64,000 nucleotides of DNA from Schaalia canis. Lineage in GTDB: Bacteria > Actinomycetota > Actinomycetes > Actinomycetales > Actinomycetaceae. The notes beneath the pieces were generated by a model. The model made no database searches, was not told the DNA's origin, and was given only the letters and a program-made list of their open reading frames with translations. The first letter of the stretch is position 1; every line of letters starts with the position of its first letter. Position numbers and translations under genes: made by a program. Location: the NCBI RefSeq assembly GCF_003858455.1, contig NZ_RQZF01000003.1, positions 62,001 to 126,000 of the forward strand, read 5' to 3'. Below, piece by piece: positions 15,759-25,689 of this stretch.

Positions 15759-16718
15759 TCACAGCTGGGAAAGTGCAATCCCGTCAAGGATGTCGTGCTC
15801 GGAAGTCACGATCATTCCAAGCTCCCGCCCGTCCTCAGCTACTCGGGTGGCAACACGGCGGATAATCCGCTCCCATATCAGCGCGCCAGCGGCAATAACA
15901 TCCTCACGGCCTGCCGGCATGAAACCAAGCGCAGCCTTCACGGCGACAGGTTGCTCAACCATAAAGTCGATTGCCGTTTGATGTTCTTCGACGCTCAGTG
16001 CAGCCCCGTCTATCCGTTCGGGCTGGTACATCTCCAGTCCCAGCGCCTGAGCGGTCACGGTTGTCACCGTCCCCGCGACCCCCACGAGGGTGCCCACGCG
16101 GCGCAGGTTAATAGAGGCTTCGGCCTCGTCAAGCTGAGCGTCGATCCACGCGCAGGCTGCCTCACGCGAGGCGGCGTCAATTCCCCTCGCGGGATCACAA
16201 TGCGCAAGGAACTTTTCTGTCACGCGCACCGACCCCATATTGATAGAAATCGACTGTTCAACTCTGGAATCCCCAAGTACCAGCTCTGAAGAGCCTCCAC
16301 CAATGTCCACCACCAGCATCGGGCGGGCAGCCTCCACAGGTACAGAGCGGCCAGCACCGGCAAAAGAAAGAGCGGCTTCTTCACTGCCCGGGATCACCTC
16401 AGGTTCAATGCCTAGCAGGTCACGCACGCCGTCAACGAAAATCTGCCGATTGGCAGCATCACGGCTGGCCGAGGTCGCAACAAAACGCAGGTGATCAGCC
16501 CCTAGACGCCCAATCATTTCTCGGTATTCGCGGGTAGCTTCAAGAGTGCGTTCAATGGCCTCAGGGTCTAAAAGGCCGGTCTTGTCGACGCCTTGGCCTA
16601 GGCGCACGATGCGCATCTGGCGAGTCAGGTCATTCAAATGTCCAGTCTCGGGGTCAGTTTCAGCCACAAGAAGGCGAATGGAGTTTGTCCCACAATCGAT
16701 TGCTGCTACTCGAGTCAC
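15759..16718 (-). CDS. ppx: Exopolyphosphatase (Ppx/GppA family)
   Basis: Ppx/GppA enzymes hydrolyse inorganic polyphosphate or pppGpp. The 319-residue product has the ASKHA-fold signatures: phosphate loop IDCGTNSIRLLV at the N terminus, ATSASRDA, GSEEAALSFAG with the catalytic Glu, and the second phosphate loop VVDIGGGSSELVLG. It is the short actinobacterial form (N-terminal two domains only), like mycobacterial Ppx1/Ppx2, so polyphosphate is the likelier substrate. GTG 16718 has AAGGAT upstream. It lies downstream of the DUF501 gene, part of the conserved eno - septum initiator - DUF501 - ppx order. Confidence 0.93.
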   Translation of the reverse strand: MTRVAAIDCGTNSIRLLVAETDPETGHLNDLTRQMRIVRLGQGVDKTGLLDPEAIERTLEATREYREMIGRLGADHLRFVATSASRDAANRQIFVDGVRDLLGIEPEVIPGSEEAALSFAGAGRSVPVEAARPMLVVDIGGGSSELVLGDSRVEQSISINMGSVRVTEKFLAHCDPARGIDAASREAACAWIDAQLDEAEASINLRRVGTLVGVAGTVTTVTAQALGLEMYQPERIDGAALSVEEHQTAIDFMVEQPVAVKAALGFMPAGREDVIAAGALIWERIIRRVATRVAEDGRELGMIVTSEHDILDGIALSQL

Positions 16719-16841
16719 CCGCCAATCCTTCCATACCTGATGGCCCGTCTCACGCAGGCGTCACTGTGACCTTCCCCCTGTCATCTTCCCATCTGCCTTT
16801 TTTCAGTGCGTATAAAGGCCCATAGGGCAGAGCGGCTGAAA

Positions 16842-16883
16842 GAATCCGCGAGTGGTCGGATCTAAGCGACCACTCGCGGATTC
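16842..16883. repeat. GAGTGGTC palindrome, copy 14
   Basis: The core is 16847-16878 with centre GGATCTAAGC. GAATC and GATTC extend the inverted repeat to about 42 bases. It lies between the DUF501 gene and ppx (both minus). Confidence 0.9.
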
Positions 16884-16915
16884 AAAAGGAGACTAGAGGA
16901 CGTCGACGCGAGGAA

Positions 16916-17422
16916 TCAGCAGGAGCAGCGTTCCGCGTTCCACAGGCCACGTTCGGCCATCATGTCCAGCGCCCGATCACCCACAACATTCACTCCCCTA
17001 CCCGCCACAAGGGCATGACCGACAAGGGCGTGCAGGCACTTAACGCGGGTAGGCATACCGCCTGCCGAAATGCCAGCGATCTCAGGCACCTCGCCAAGTT
17101 CGTCACGCATGGCAATGTAGGCTTCGTGAGCTCGGGCGTGGGCGGCGGCGGCATCTTCATCCTCCGCCAACCAAGCGTTGAGTTCTTCCATGACTTTTTC
17201 GGCCTCAAGCACTGAGCAGCCGTGGACAATGGGAGGGCTGGTCAGGTAGAAGGTCGTGGGGAAGGGCTCACCGTTCTCCAAACGAGGGGCAGTGACAACG
17301 ACCGTGGGGCGACCGCAGACGCAGCGTGCGCCAATACCAACGACGCCACGAGGGACTCGATCAAGTTGTTCGCGTAGAACCTCTAGGTCTGTGTCAGTGG
17401 CGGCATCAAAGTGTGCGCACAT
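16916..17422 (-). CDS. DUF501 family protein
   Basis: The 168-residue cytoplasmic protein matches the actinobacterial DUF501 family, whose function is unknown. Characteristic segments are RGVVGIGARCVCGRPTVVVTAPRLENGEPFPTTFYLTSP, with a CxC pair, and GISAGGMPTRVKCLHALVGHALVAGRGVNVVGD. A C-terminal CSC ends the protein, so metal binding is conceivable. ATG 17422 follows GAGAGGAA; a frame to 17464 is longer but unsupported. It lies between the septum initiator gene and ppx in the usual actinobacterial order. Confidence 0.9.
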   Translation of the reverse strand: MCAHFDAATDTDLEVLREQLDRVPRGVVGIGARCVCGRPTVVVTAPRLENGEPFPTTFYLTSPPIVHGCSVLEAEKVMEELNAWLAEDEDAAAAHARAHEAYIAMRDELGEVPEIAGISAGGMPTRVKCLHALVGHALVAGRGVNVVGDRALDMMAERGLWNAERCSC

Positions 17423-17499
17423 GGCGGTTCCTCTCGGTGAGATAGCTGGCACTACGCCGCTCACCAGCGGTAGGTGGTGATTGCGGGCGCTAAATAGCT

Positions 17500-18252
17500 T
17501 CAGGGGGTTGTGGGCTCGTTTTCAGCAGGAGCATCAGCCTCGCTGGTGAGCAAGGCGAACATGTGGACCCAGGGGCGTGCGGGGCCACGCGGAGCCGCTG
17601 CTGCTACAGCGGCTTGGTCTTGGTATCCAGGGCCCGGGTCAACGACAGAGTACTGTGTTTCTCCGGGCATGACATACCCTAGACGCTCGCGCGCTTGGGA
17701 GGCAATGAACTCGGGGGTATTCCACAGTTCTAGCTCTCGTTCAAGCTCCGCATTGCGTTCCCGCGCCGCTTCAACGCGGGCTTGAATATCGCGGTAGTCC
17801 TGTTCTTGTCGCCACCATTGGTACAGGGAAGGCATCAGCATCACGGCCAGTAGCGCACCAATGATCACAACGAACATGAACTTCAGGGAGATTTCAACTC
17901 CGCCAATGTTGAAGCTGTGAGCTGGTTGTGTGACAGCCGCAGTCCGGGAAGTATTCCTGTGACGCCTGCGTTCCTTAGAGCGCGTGTTCCGCGTGGGGCT
18001 TGGGTGGGTCAGTGATGATGCCGCTGCTCGGGAAGTCTTAGAGGTCGATCGTCGTTCGCTTGACGAGGTGACGGCCGATGCTTCTGGCGCTTGCTCGCGA
18101 GCGAGCGCTTCAGAGGGATTCTCAGGAGTGCCCGAGGGACGAGCCTGGGTGGATCCTCTGCGGCTGCGACGCGCGGAGGTCGCGTGGGGGGAAGCGGGTA
18201 CGCCTCGCCGGCGGGGGCTGTGAGGCCTCTTGGGGCGGGGAGTCTGTTCCAT
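17500..18252 (-). CDS. Septum formation initiator (FtsB/DivIC family)
   Basis: This FtsB/DivIC-type bitopic membrane protein is expected at the division septum, where such proteins bridge FtsL/FtsQ and activate cell-wall synthesis. About 120 residues of basic, Ser/Arg/Pro-rich cytoplasmic sequence precede one membrane helix (KFMFVVIIGALLAVMLMPSLYQ). A coiled coil follows (YRDIQARVEAARERNAELERELELW) and then the signature FIASQARERLGYVMPGETQY. The acidic C-terminal tail is variable. It lies downstream of eno and upstream of the DUF501 gene. The long basic N terminus is typical of actinobacteria. A start within that tail cannot be excluded. Confidence 0.88.
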   Translation of the reverse strand: MEQTPRPKRPHSPRRRGVPASPHATSARRSRRGSTQARPSGTPENPSEALAREQAPEASAVTSSSERRSTSKTSRAAASSLTHPSPTRNTRSKERRRHRNTSRTAAVTQPAHSFNIGGVEISLKFMFVVIIGALLAVMLMPSLYQWWRQEQDYRDIQARVEAARERNAELERELELWNTPEFIASQARERLGYVMPGETQYSVVDPGPGYQDQAAVAAAAPRGPARPWVHMFALLTSEADAPAENEPTTP

Positions 18253-18402
18253 ATTCTTATGGTGCCCTGCCGTGTGGAAAGGTGCACTTGCGGCGCGCGG
18301 GGAACGACGACTCTGCCGTTTTCACCACAGCCCGACACAGCACCCCTGCCTCTCCCTCAGCTCTCTCCTGCCTCTCCCCTATCGCCCGCTTCCTGAAAAT
18401 TT

Positions 18403-18436
18403 CCGCGAGTGGTCGCTTTGATGCGACCACTCGCGG
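18403..18436. repeat. GAGTGGTC palindrome, copy 15
   Basis: The core is 18404-18435 with centre GCTTTGATGC, closed by a further C/G pair. CCTGAA flanks it upstream and TTCAGG downstream. It lies between eno and the septum initiator gene, next to the separate eno terminator. Confidence 0.9.
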
Positions 18437-18457
18437 CTAAAAGTTCAGGGCGGGAAA

Positions 18458-18500
18458 AGGTGGGGGCGCGTACCTCTTAAGAGATACGCGCCCCCCACCT
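18458..18500 (-). terminator. Terminator after eno
   Basis: AGGTGGGGGCGCGTA and TACGCGCCCCCCACCT form a 15-bp stem with one bulged base and a 12-base loop. On the minus strand, downstream of eno, it is followed by a short T stretch. The 315-base gap 18253-18567 holds this and palindrome copy 15 only. Confidence 0.75.
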
Positions 18501-18567
18501 GCTGCCCTCCGTTAAATCAGGAGAGGAGCGAAGCGGTTTTCCGTGCGCTTAGCAGCCGAGACGAGGC

Positions 18568-20071
<1,504 letters not shown>

Positions 20072-20074
20072 AAA

Positions 20075-20641
20075 CTAGCGGGCGCCGTGAGTATGGGAAC
20101 TCACGACATCACCAAAGGTGGAGGGGGCCAGGAGGTCAGTTTCCTCGTCGAAGGTGCCGTATCGAGGGTTCACCTCAATGTCAGTGTTTTGGACAAGCTC
20201 AGCGTATTGAGCGTTTGCTGCCTCAATCTGAGCAGGGTCCGTGATCACTGCGCTCAACTTGTCAGTGAGCATCTGCAGTCGCAGGAAATCACGGGTCACG
20301 GCGGACAATTCCCCTTCGGGGAAGGCTGCAAAAGCCCCCGCTGCGACCTGTGCCTTGGCGAAGTCCTCAATTTCCGAGTCAGCAACGGTGATGTTGTTTT
20401 GCTTCGCAAACTCGGTGATAAGTGAGGCTCGTGATATGGCGTTCACGAGGACGGGGGTGTCAACGGGGCGGCCAGCTATTTCACTGATTTGGGCAACGCC
20501 TGTGGAAATGTCCGTGTTGCTGTAGGTGGTGTCGCCGACGCTCATTGCGGTGCCAGGATTTCCTGCGCAAGCGCTCAGGGTGAAGACTGCGGCCAGCCCT
20601 GCGGCCAAGGTGGCGAAACGTGCCTTGCGGTTGAGATTCAC
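20075..20641 (-). CDS. SurA-like N-terminal domain lipoprotein
   Basis: A 188-residue predicted lipoprotein: the signal peptide MNLNRKARFATLAAGLAAVFTLSACAG ends in the lipobox LSAC, with C25 as the expected acylation site. The remainder looks like a SurA/trigger-factor-type chaperone N-terminal helical domain (SLITEFAKQNNITVADSEIEDFAKAQVAAG), with no parvulin isomerase domain, so a periplasm-side chaperone or folding role is only inferred. GTG 20639-20641 follows AAGGAG. In other actinobacteria such a gene lies between mfd/mazG and eno; here it lies between mfd and eno and no mazG is present between them. Confidence 0.82.
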   Translation of the reverse strand: MNLNRKARFATLAAGLAAVFTLSACAGNPGTAMSVGDTTYSNTDISTGVAQISEIAGRPVDTPVLVNAISRASLITEFAKQNNITVADSEIEDFAKAQVAAGAFAAFPEGELSAVTRDFLRLQMLTDKLSAVITDPAQIEAANAQYAELVQNTDIEVNPRYGTFDEETDLLAPSTFGDVVSSHTHGAR

Positions 20642-20745
20642 TGTTGTCCTCTCCTTGCGGCCCTCGGTGGGCCTTTACCTATTTTAGCGGTCTCGCGCGA
20701 CTTTTGGCACACGGGCCCACTCAGGTGTTGACCGGTATCTTCGCC

Positions 20746-20788
20746 TTTTTCCGCGAGTGGTCGCTTCAATGCGACCACTCGCGAAAAA
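20746..20788. repeat. GAGTGGTC palindrome, copy 16
   Basis: The core is 20752-20783 with centre GCTTCAATGC, flanked by T5 and A5. It lies between mfd and the lipoprotein gene (both minus). Confidence 0.9.
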
Positions 20789-20888
20789 TAGACAAGACAT
20801 TCAAAGGACACCTGCACGTCATCCCATAAGTCAGCGGCAACAAAACACCTGATCAGCGCACTACTGGCTGCGATCCTTCAGCCGTCAA

Positions 20889-23800
20889 CTATTGGCTAAA
20901 CGGAACCAGGATTTTCATGACGAGGTTCTCCACCCACTCCAGCAGTGCCTCGTCAGTAACAGGCTCCCCACCAATACGAGCGGTCAGCGGCAAGGGCACC
21001 AGCACCTGGCGCACCGCCGCCTTAATGACAGCCCCAGGGTGCAGACGCTTCAAACGCATGACCTGCGAATCGGCCAACTCAACGGGGGCCACTCGTAGGT
21101 ACTTGCCCTGTGTGGCGACCTCGGCAATCCCCGCCCCTCGCAGCATCTCGCGCATGCGCGCAACAGCAAAAAGCAGCTCCACCTCGCGAGGCAGCGGCCC
21201 ATAGCGGTCGGCCAACTCCTCGCGCACGTCGGCCTCGTGTTCGAGCGTCGAGCAGGCAGCGATCTTGGCGTACACCTCCAAGCGAAGGCGCTCAGAATCC
21301 ACATAATCCACCGGAATGTGGGCATCCACCGCCAGATCCATCTTGACCTCAGCCTTCTCAGCGGGCTTTTCCCCCTTGAAGGCAGCCACGGCGTCAGCAA
21401 CCATACGCACATACATATCAAAGCCCACGCCCTCGATGTGCCCTGACTGCGCGCCACCCAGCAGGTTTCCGGCACCGCGAATCTCCAGGTCCTTTTGGGC
21501 CACAGCCAAACCCGAGCCCAGGTCTGAGTGGATGGCAATAGTCTTGAGACGCTCATGCGCTGTCTCGGTCAGTGTCTTATCGCCGGGGTAGAAGAAGTAG
21601 GCGTAGGCGCGTTCGCGGCCTCGTCCCACGCGGCCGCGCAACTGGTGGAGCTGGGACAACCCAAAAGCATCAGCACGGTCGACAATGAGCGTATTCGCAT
21701 TGGAGATATCCAGGCCGGTTTCAACAATGGTTGTACACACGAGCACGTCGAAGTCGTGGTTCCAGAAGTCCACAATGACCCGTTCAAGCTGTTGCTCAGA
21801 GAGCTTCCCGTGAGCCACGCGCACACGCGCCTCTGGCACCAGCTCTTGAATATGTGCGGCCACCTTATTAATGCTCTCGACACGATTGTGGACGAAGAAC
21901 ACCTGCCCGTCACGCAAGAGCTCACGGCGGATTGCCGCACTGACCTGTGCATCCGTGTAGCTGCCAACGAAGGTCAGCACAGGCTGACGCTCTTCGGGTG
22001 GGGTCTGCAGGATCGACATTTCGCGAATCCCCGACACCGCCATTTCCAGGGTGCGTGGGATGGGTGTGGCCGACATGGAGAGCACATCAACGTCCGTGCG
22101 CAGGGCCTTGAGTGTTTCCTTGTGCTCAACGCCAAAGCGCTGTTCCTCGTCAATAATGACCAGCCCCAGGTCCTTGAAACGTACGGTGCCCGTCAGCAGG
22201 GAGTGCGTGCCAATGACCAGGTCAACCCGCCCCGAGGTCAGGCCCTCTTTGATGTCTTCGGCCTCCTTGGCGGTGGTGAAGCGTGAGAGGGAGCCGATCG
22301 TGACCGGGAAACCCGCGTAGCGTTCAGTGAAGGTCTCGACGTGTTGTTGGACGAGTAGCGTGGTGGGCACGAGGACGGCCACCTGCTTGCCATCCTGGAT
22401 GGCTTTGAAGGCGGCACGCACAGCGATCTCCGTCTTGCCGTAACCCACGTCGCCGGTGAGGAGGCGATCCATCGGCACGGACTTTTCCATGTCGGCCTTG
22501 ACCTCGTCGATGGTGACGAGCTGGTCGGGCGTTTCGACGTAGGGGAAGGCGTCTTCGAGTTCTCGCTGCCAGGGGGTGTCTGGGGCGAAGGCGTGTCCGC
22601 GTGTCGATTGGCGTGCGGCGTAGAGGCGGATGAGTTCCTTGGCGACCTCGTTGACCGCTTTTTTCGCCTTCGCTTTGGCTTTAGCCCATTCGGCGCCCCC
22701 CATCTTCGTCAGGGCTGGCTGATCTGAACCGGTGTACTTCGAGATCTGATCGAGGGAGTCGGTAGGGACGAACAGGCGGTCGCCGGGCTGGCCTCGTTTA
22801 GAGGGCGCGTACTCGATGACGAGGTAGTCGCGAGTGACTGCTCCGTCGCCACGGCCCACCGTGCGTGACACCATCTCAATGAAGCGTCCGATGCCGTGCT
22901 GCTCGTGGACGATGTAGTCGCCGGGCTGCAGGGTAAGGGGGTCAACGCCTTTGCGTCGGCGTGAGGGCATACGGCGCATGTCGCGGGTGGTCGCCCCGAC
23001 GCGACCACTGAGGTCAGATTCGGTGAGGACCGCGAGTTTGAGGTCTGCAGCGACGAAGCCCTTCCCTGCGCCTGCCGACGTGACGTAGACGAGGCCTTCG
23101 TCAGGGGTGTGAGTCAGGTCATCAACGAGGCGTGCACCCACTCCTGCCTCGCCAAGGATGCTGGCGATACGGCGGGCGGGGCCAGGGCCTTCGGAGGTGA
23201 CGAGGATGCGCCAGCGGGCTCTGGCCAGGTCGGCAAGGTCGGCGGAGGCTTTGGCGAAGTCACCACGGTAGGGGCGCACGTCGCGGGCGCCAATGGCCAT
23301 GAGGGTGGGTGAGGCGATGGCAGCGTGGGTCTCGCGGGTAAGGAGGGCGCCGGAGGAGGCAAGGACGTCGTCCTCGACGCTCGCACTGTCTGCGGCGCTG
23401 GCGGTAAAAGCGGAGGCGTCAAAAGCGCTGTCACCATAAGTGTCAGTACCACCGATTGCGTCAGCGAGGGCGGCGGGCGGGAGATCGGTGAGTTCCCACC
23501 ATGCGCGCTCGGCGGTGGGGGCCGCTCCCCCGCCCCAAATGTCGTCGAGTTCGAGGAAGGAGGCGCTACCGGCCTCGAGGGGGACGTCTCCCCCGCCAGC
23601 CGCCACAGACCATGCTGCGGCGAGGAATTCGTCGGTGGTGGCCACCAGGTCTGCGGCGCGGGCTCGCACACGCTCCGGGTCAGACATGAGGAAGACAGCG
23701 TCGGCCGGTAGAAGATCTGCGAGGGAGTCCATGCCGCCCACGAGGATGGGGGCGAGGGATTCGAGGCCGGGTGCTGCAATGCCTTCGGAGGCGAGGGCGA

Positions 23801-24572
23801 GGATTTCGGCGGCACCGGGCAGTTGGCTGGCGGCTTGGGCGGCGCGGGTGCGGACCTCGCGAGTGAGGAGGAGCTCACGGCAGGCCGGAGCCCACAGTCC
23901 GTCGGGGGCGGTGCCGAGGGTGCGTTGGTCTTGGACGGAGAAGGCGCGGATTTCGTCGACTTCGTCGCCCCAGAGTTCGATGCGTAGGGGGTGGGCTTCT
24001 TGTGGGGGGAAGACGTCGAGGATGCCGCCCCTGTGGGAGATCTGGCCGCGGGATTCAACCATGTCGACGCGCTGGTAGCCCAGGGCGGTCAGGCGCGCAA
24101 CGAGGCCCGGCAGGTCGACGATGTCGCGGGGGCGGACGCGCACGGGTTCGAGGTCGCCTAGTCCGGTGATGATGGGTTGAAGGAGGGCGCGCACGGGGAC
24201 GACGAGGACGTTGATGGGGCCCGCATGGGGGTCGCCTGGGGTGGGGTGGGCAAGGCGGCGGAGCACGGCGATGCGTGTGGCCATGGTGTCCACTTGGGGT
24301 GAGAGGCGCTCGTGGGGCAGGGTTTCCCAGGCGGGGAAGATGGCGACGTTGTCGGTCCATGCGCGTAGGGCTTCGGCGGCGATGTGGGCGTCGCGTCCGG
24401 TGGCGGTGAGGTAGACGATGAAGGTGCCTTGGTTGGCGACTGCTCCGGCGAGGGCGGGGCGGATGCCGCTGGGGGCGACGAGGGTGCCGTCGTGGCGGGC
24501 CCGCATGGAGGACAGGGCTTCGCTGAAGGCGGGGTCACTGGCGAGGATGGGGGCCAGGCCTGTGATCTTCAT
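20889..24572 (-). CDS. mfd: Transcription-repair coupling factor
   Basis: Mfd removes RNA polymerase stalled at DNA lesions and recruits UvrA. At 1227 residues it has the full family layout: N-terminal UvrB-homology module (VAPSGIRPALAGAV, WETLPHERLSP), the RNA polymerase-interaction domain starting near LQPGDYIVHEQHGIGRF, then the SF2 translocase with Walker A LLTGDVGYGKTEIA, DEEQRFGV (DEEQ box), SATPIPRTLEMA, FVHNRVE and the QLHQLRGRVGRG motif, and the C-terminal autoinhibitory domain (YGPLPREVELLF). ATG 24572 has AAAGGA upstream. A stretch at 22982-23013 resembles the intergenic palindrome but encodes the conserved segment before DMRRMPSRRR. Confidence 0.97.
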   Translation of the reverse strand: MKITGLAPILASDPAFSEALSSMRARHDGTLVAPSGIRPALAGAVANQGTFIVYLTATGRDAHIAAEALRAWTDNVAIFPAWETLPHERLSPQVDTMATRIAVLRRLAHPTPGDPHAGPINVLVVPVRALLQPIITGLGDLEPVRVRPRDIVDLPGLVARLTALGYQRVDMVESRGQISHRGGILDVFPPQEAHPLRIELWGDEVDEIRAFSVQDQRTLGTAPDGLWAPACRELLLTREVRTRAAQAASQLPGAAEILALASEGIAAPGLESLAPILVGGMDSLADLLPADAVFLMSDPERVRARAADLVATTDEFLAAAWSVAAGGGDVPLEAGSASFLELDDIWGGGAAPTAERAWWELTDLPPAALADAIGGTDTYGDSAFDASAFTASAADSASVEDDVLASSGALLTRETHAAIASPTLMAIGARDVRPYRGDFAKASADLADLARARWRILVTSEGPGPARRIASILGEAGVGARLVDDLTHTPDEGLVYVTSAGAGKGFVAADLKLAVLTESDLSGRVGATTRDMRRMPSRRRKGVDPLTLQPGDYIVHEQHGIGRFIEMVSRTVGRGDGAVTRDYLVIEYAPSKRGQPGDRLFVPTDSLDQISKYTGSDQPALTKMGGAEWAKAKAKAKKAVNEVAKELIRLYAARQSTRGHAFAPDTPWQRELEDAFPYVETPDQLVTIDEVKADMEKSVPMDRLLTGDVGYGKTEIAVRAAFKAIQDGKQVAVLVPTTLLVQQHVETFTERYAGFPVTIGSLSRFTTAKEAEDIKEGLTSGRVDLVIGTHSLLTGTVRFKDLGLVIIDEEQRFGVEHKETLKALRTDVDVLSMSATPIPRTLEMAVSGIREMSILQTPPEERQPVLTFVGSYTDAQVSAAIRRELLRDGQVFFVHNRVESINKVAAHIQELVPEARVRVAHGKLSEQQLERVIVDFWNHDFDVLVCTTIVETGLDISNANTLIVDRADAFGLSQLHQLRGRVGRGRERAYAYFFYPGDKTLTETAHERLKTIAIHSDLGSGLAVAQKDLEIRGAGNLLGGAQSGHIEGVGFDMYVRMVADAVAAFKGEKPAEKAEVKMDLAVDAHIPVDYVDSERLRLEVYAKIAACSTLEHEADVREELADRYGPLPREVELLFAVARMREMLRGAGIAEVATQGKYLRVAPVELADSQVMRLKRLHPGAVIKAAVRQVLVPLPLTARIGGEPVTDEALLEWVENLVMKILVPFSQ

Positions 24573-24685
24573 GCGGGGGTCCTTTCGCTGCTGGCCGCTG
24601 GCGGGCAGTTGGCCTCAGTGCTGACTGAATCTGCTGACGATCTGTGCCCCACACCGGGGCGCAAAACCTGAATGTATGCTGATAA

Positions 24686-24717
24686 CGCGAGTGGTCGCTT
24701 CGAAGCGACCACTCGCG
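24686..24717. repeat. GAGTGGTC palindrome, copy 17 (perfect)
   Basis: All 32 bases are palindromic, because the centre GCTTCGAAGC is itself self-complementary. This is the best match to a consensus. It lies between pth and mfd (both minus). Confidence 0.92.
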
Positions 24718-24727
24718 AAATGAGGGC

Positions 24728-25327
24728 TTAAGTGCGGGAGTGGAGGCGCTGCTGGGCTTCACTAAAGCCCACAGTCACTACTTCTTCTACGACGTCGGCG
24801 GCTTCCTCGTAGAACACCTCCCAGTCGGGGCGTTCTCTCACGGGAAGGGGCGCGAGGACGAAGTCAGCGGCATCCTGACGCCCTGGCGGTCGCCCGATGC
24901 CCATACGCAGACGGTGGTAGTCCTTCGTGCCGAAGTGTTGGGAGAGGGACTTGAGGCCGTTATGTCCGCCCTCGCCCCCACCGAGCTTGAGGCGCATCTG
25001 GTGTGGAGGCAGGTCAAGCTCGTCGTGGATGACTAGGAGCTGGTCAGGGCCCACGCCCAGGAATTTTGCCAGGGCGGAAATGGGGCCGCCCGAGGTGTTC
25101 ATGTAGCTGTCGGATTTGGCGATGATAACGCGCGGTCCGGGGTTGCCTCCGGGGAGCACGCCCAGGCGGATGTCAGCCATGTGGGTGCGGCTACGGTGGC
25201 GTACCAGGGAGGTCCCGGCGCGGCGGGCCAGCACATCAATGACCTGGTGTCCGACATTGTGGCGGGTTTGTGCGTATTGCTCTCCGGGATTGCCCAGTCC
25301 AACGATGAGCCACGGCTGCGAAGTCAT
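24728..25327 (-). CDS. pth: Peptidyl-tRNA hydrolase
   Basis: Pth cleaves peptidyl-tRNA released by abortive translation, recycling tRNA. The 199-residue product begins MTSQPWLIVGLGNPGEQYAQTRHNVGHQV, with the catalytic His in TRHNVGH and the active-site Asn in the opening LGNPG. KSDSYMNTSGGP, VIHDELDLP and GGGEGGHNGLKSLSQHFGTKDYHRLRMGIGRPP complete the family pattern. I chose ATG 25327, which gives the normal N terminus; the longer frame to 25531 runs through a half palindrome and is not credible. It lies upstream of mfd, an arrangement common in Gram-positive bacteria. Confidence 0.96.
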   Translation of the reverse strand: MTSQPWLIVGLGNPGEQYAQTRHNVGHQVIDVLARRAGTSLVRHRSRTHMADIRLGVLPGGNPGPRVIIAKSDSYMNTSGGPISALAKFLGVGPDQLLVIHDELDLPPHQMRLKLGGGEGGHNGLKSLSQHFGTKDYHRLRMGIGRPPGRQDAADFVLAPLPVRERPDWEVFYEEAADVVEEVVTVGFSEAQQRLHSRT

Positions 25328-25500
25328 ATGCTCGATTCTGCCATTGCCCGCGGGGGTGGGCACAATTGCCCAGCTTGTGATCTTGGCCCCCTCTTCCTTT
25401 CGCGCCTCCCTATTCTCCTCTCTGTCTGACTTATCTCGCGCCTCGTATCTCGTGTCTCGTCGGCTGAGCCTCAGACTCCTCATCAAACCTGAACTTTTCC

Positions 25501-25529
25501 CGCGAGTGGTCACCTGTACCTGAGAGTTC
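25501..25529. repeat. Half copy of the GAGTGGTC palindrome
   Basis: The left arm CGCGAGTGGTC and ACCTGTAC are followed by CTGAGAGTTC in place of the right arm, running straight into full copy 18. Compare the half copy at 15627. Confidence 0.78.
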
Positions 25530-25530
25530 A

Positions 25531-25564
25531 CCGCGAGTGGTCATCTCCATGCGACCACTCGCGG
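25531..25564. repeat. GAGTGGTC palindrome, copy 18
   Basis: The core is 25532-25563 with centre ATCTCCATGC, closed by a further C/G pair. It lies between galK and pth (both minus). With the half copy and the galK terminator it fills most of the 362-base gap 25328-25689. Confidence 0.9.
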
Positions 25565-25625
25565 GAAATTTACAGGAACAGTCCAGTAACTAACCGGGAA
25601 CAGGCGAGGCGGAAACAAAGGACAC

Positions 25626-25663
25626 AAGAAAGGGGTGAGGCCCCAACCGGGAAGCCTCACCCC
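25626..25663 (-). terminator. Terminator after galK
   Basis: GGGGTGAGGC pairs with GCCTCACCCC across an 11-base centre. On the minus strand the stem is followed by TTTCTTGT, a clear intrinsic terminator 26 bases past the galK stop. Confidence 0.85.
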
Positions 25664-25689
25664 CATCTTGCGACGAAGAAAAGTCAGCC

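Noticed and set aside
20642-20888. A missing mazG between mfd and the lipoprotein gene
   Set aside because: The gap is only 247 bases with a palindrome and no frame; absence from this position is common enough that I do not treat it as a finding.
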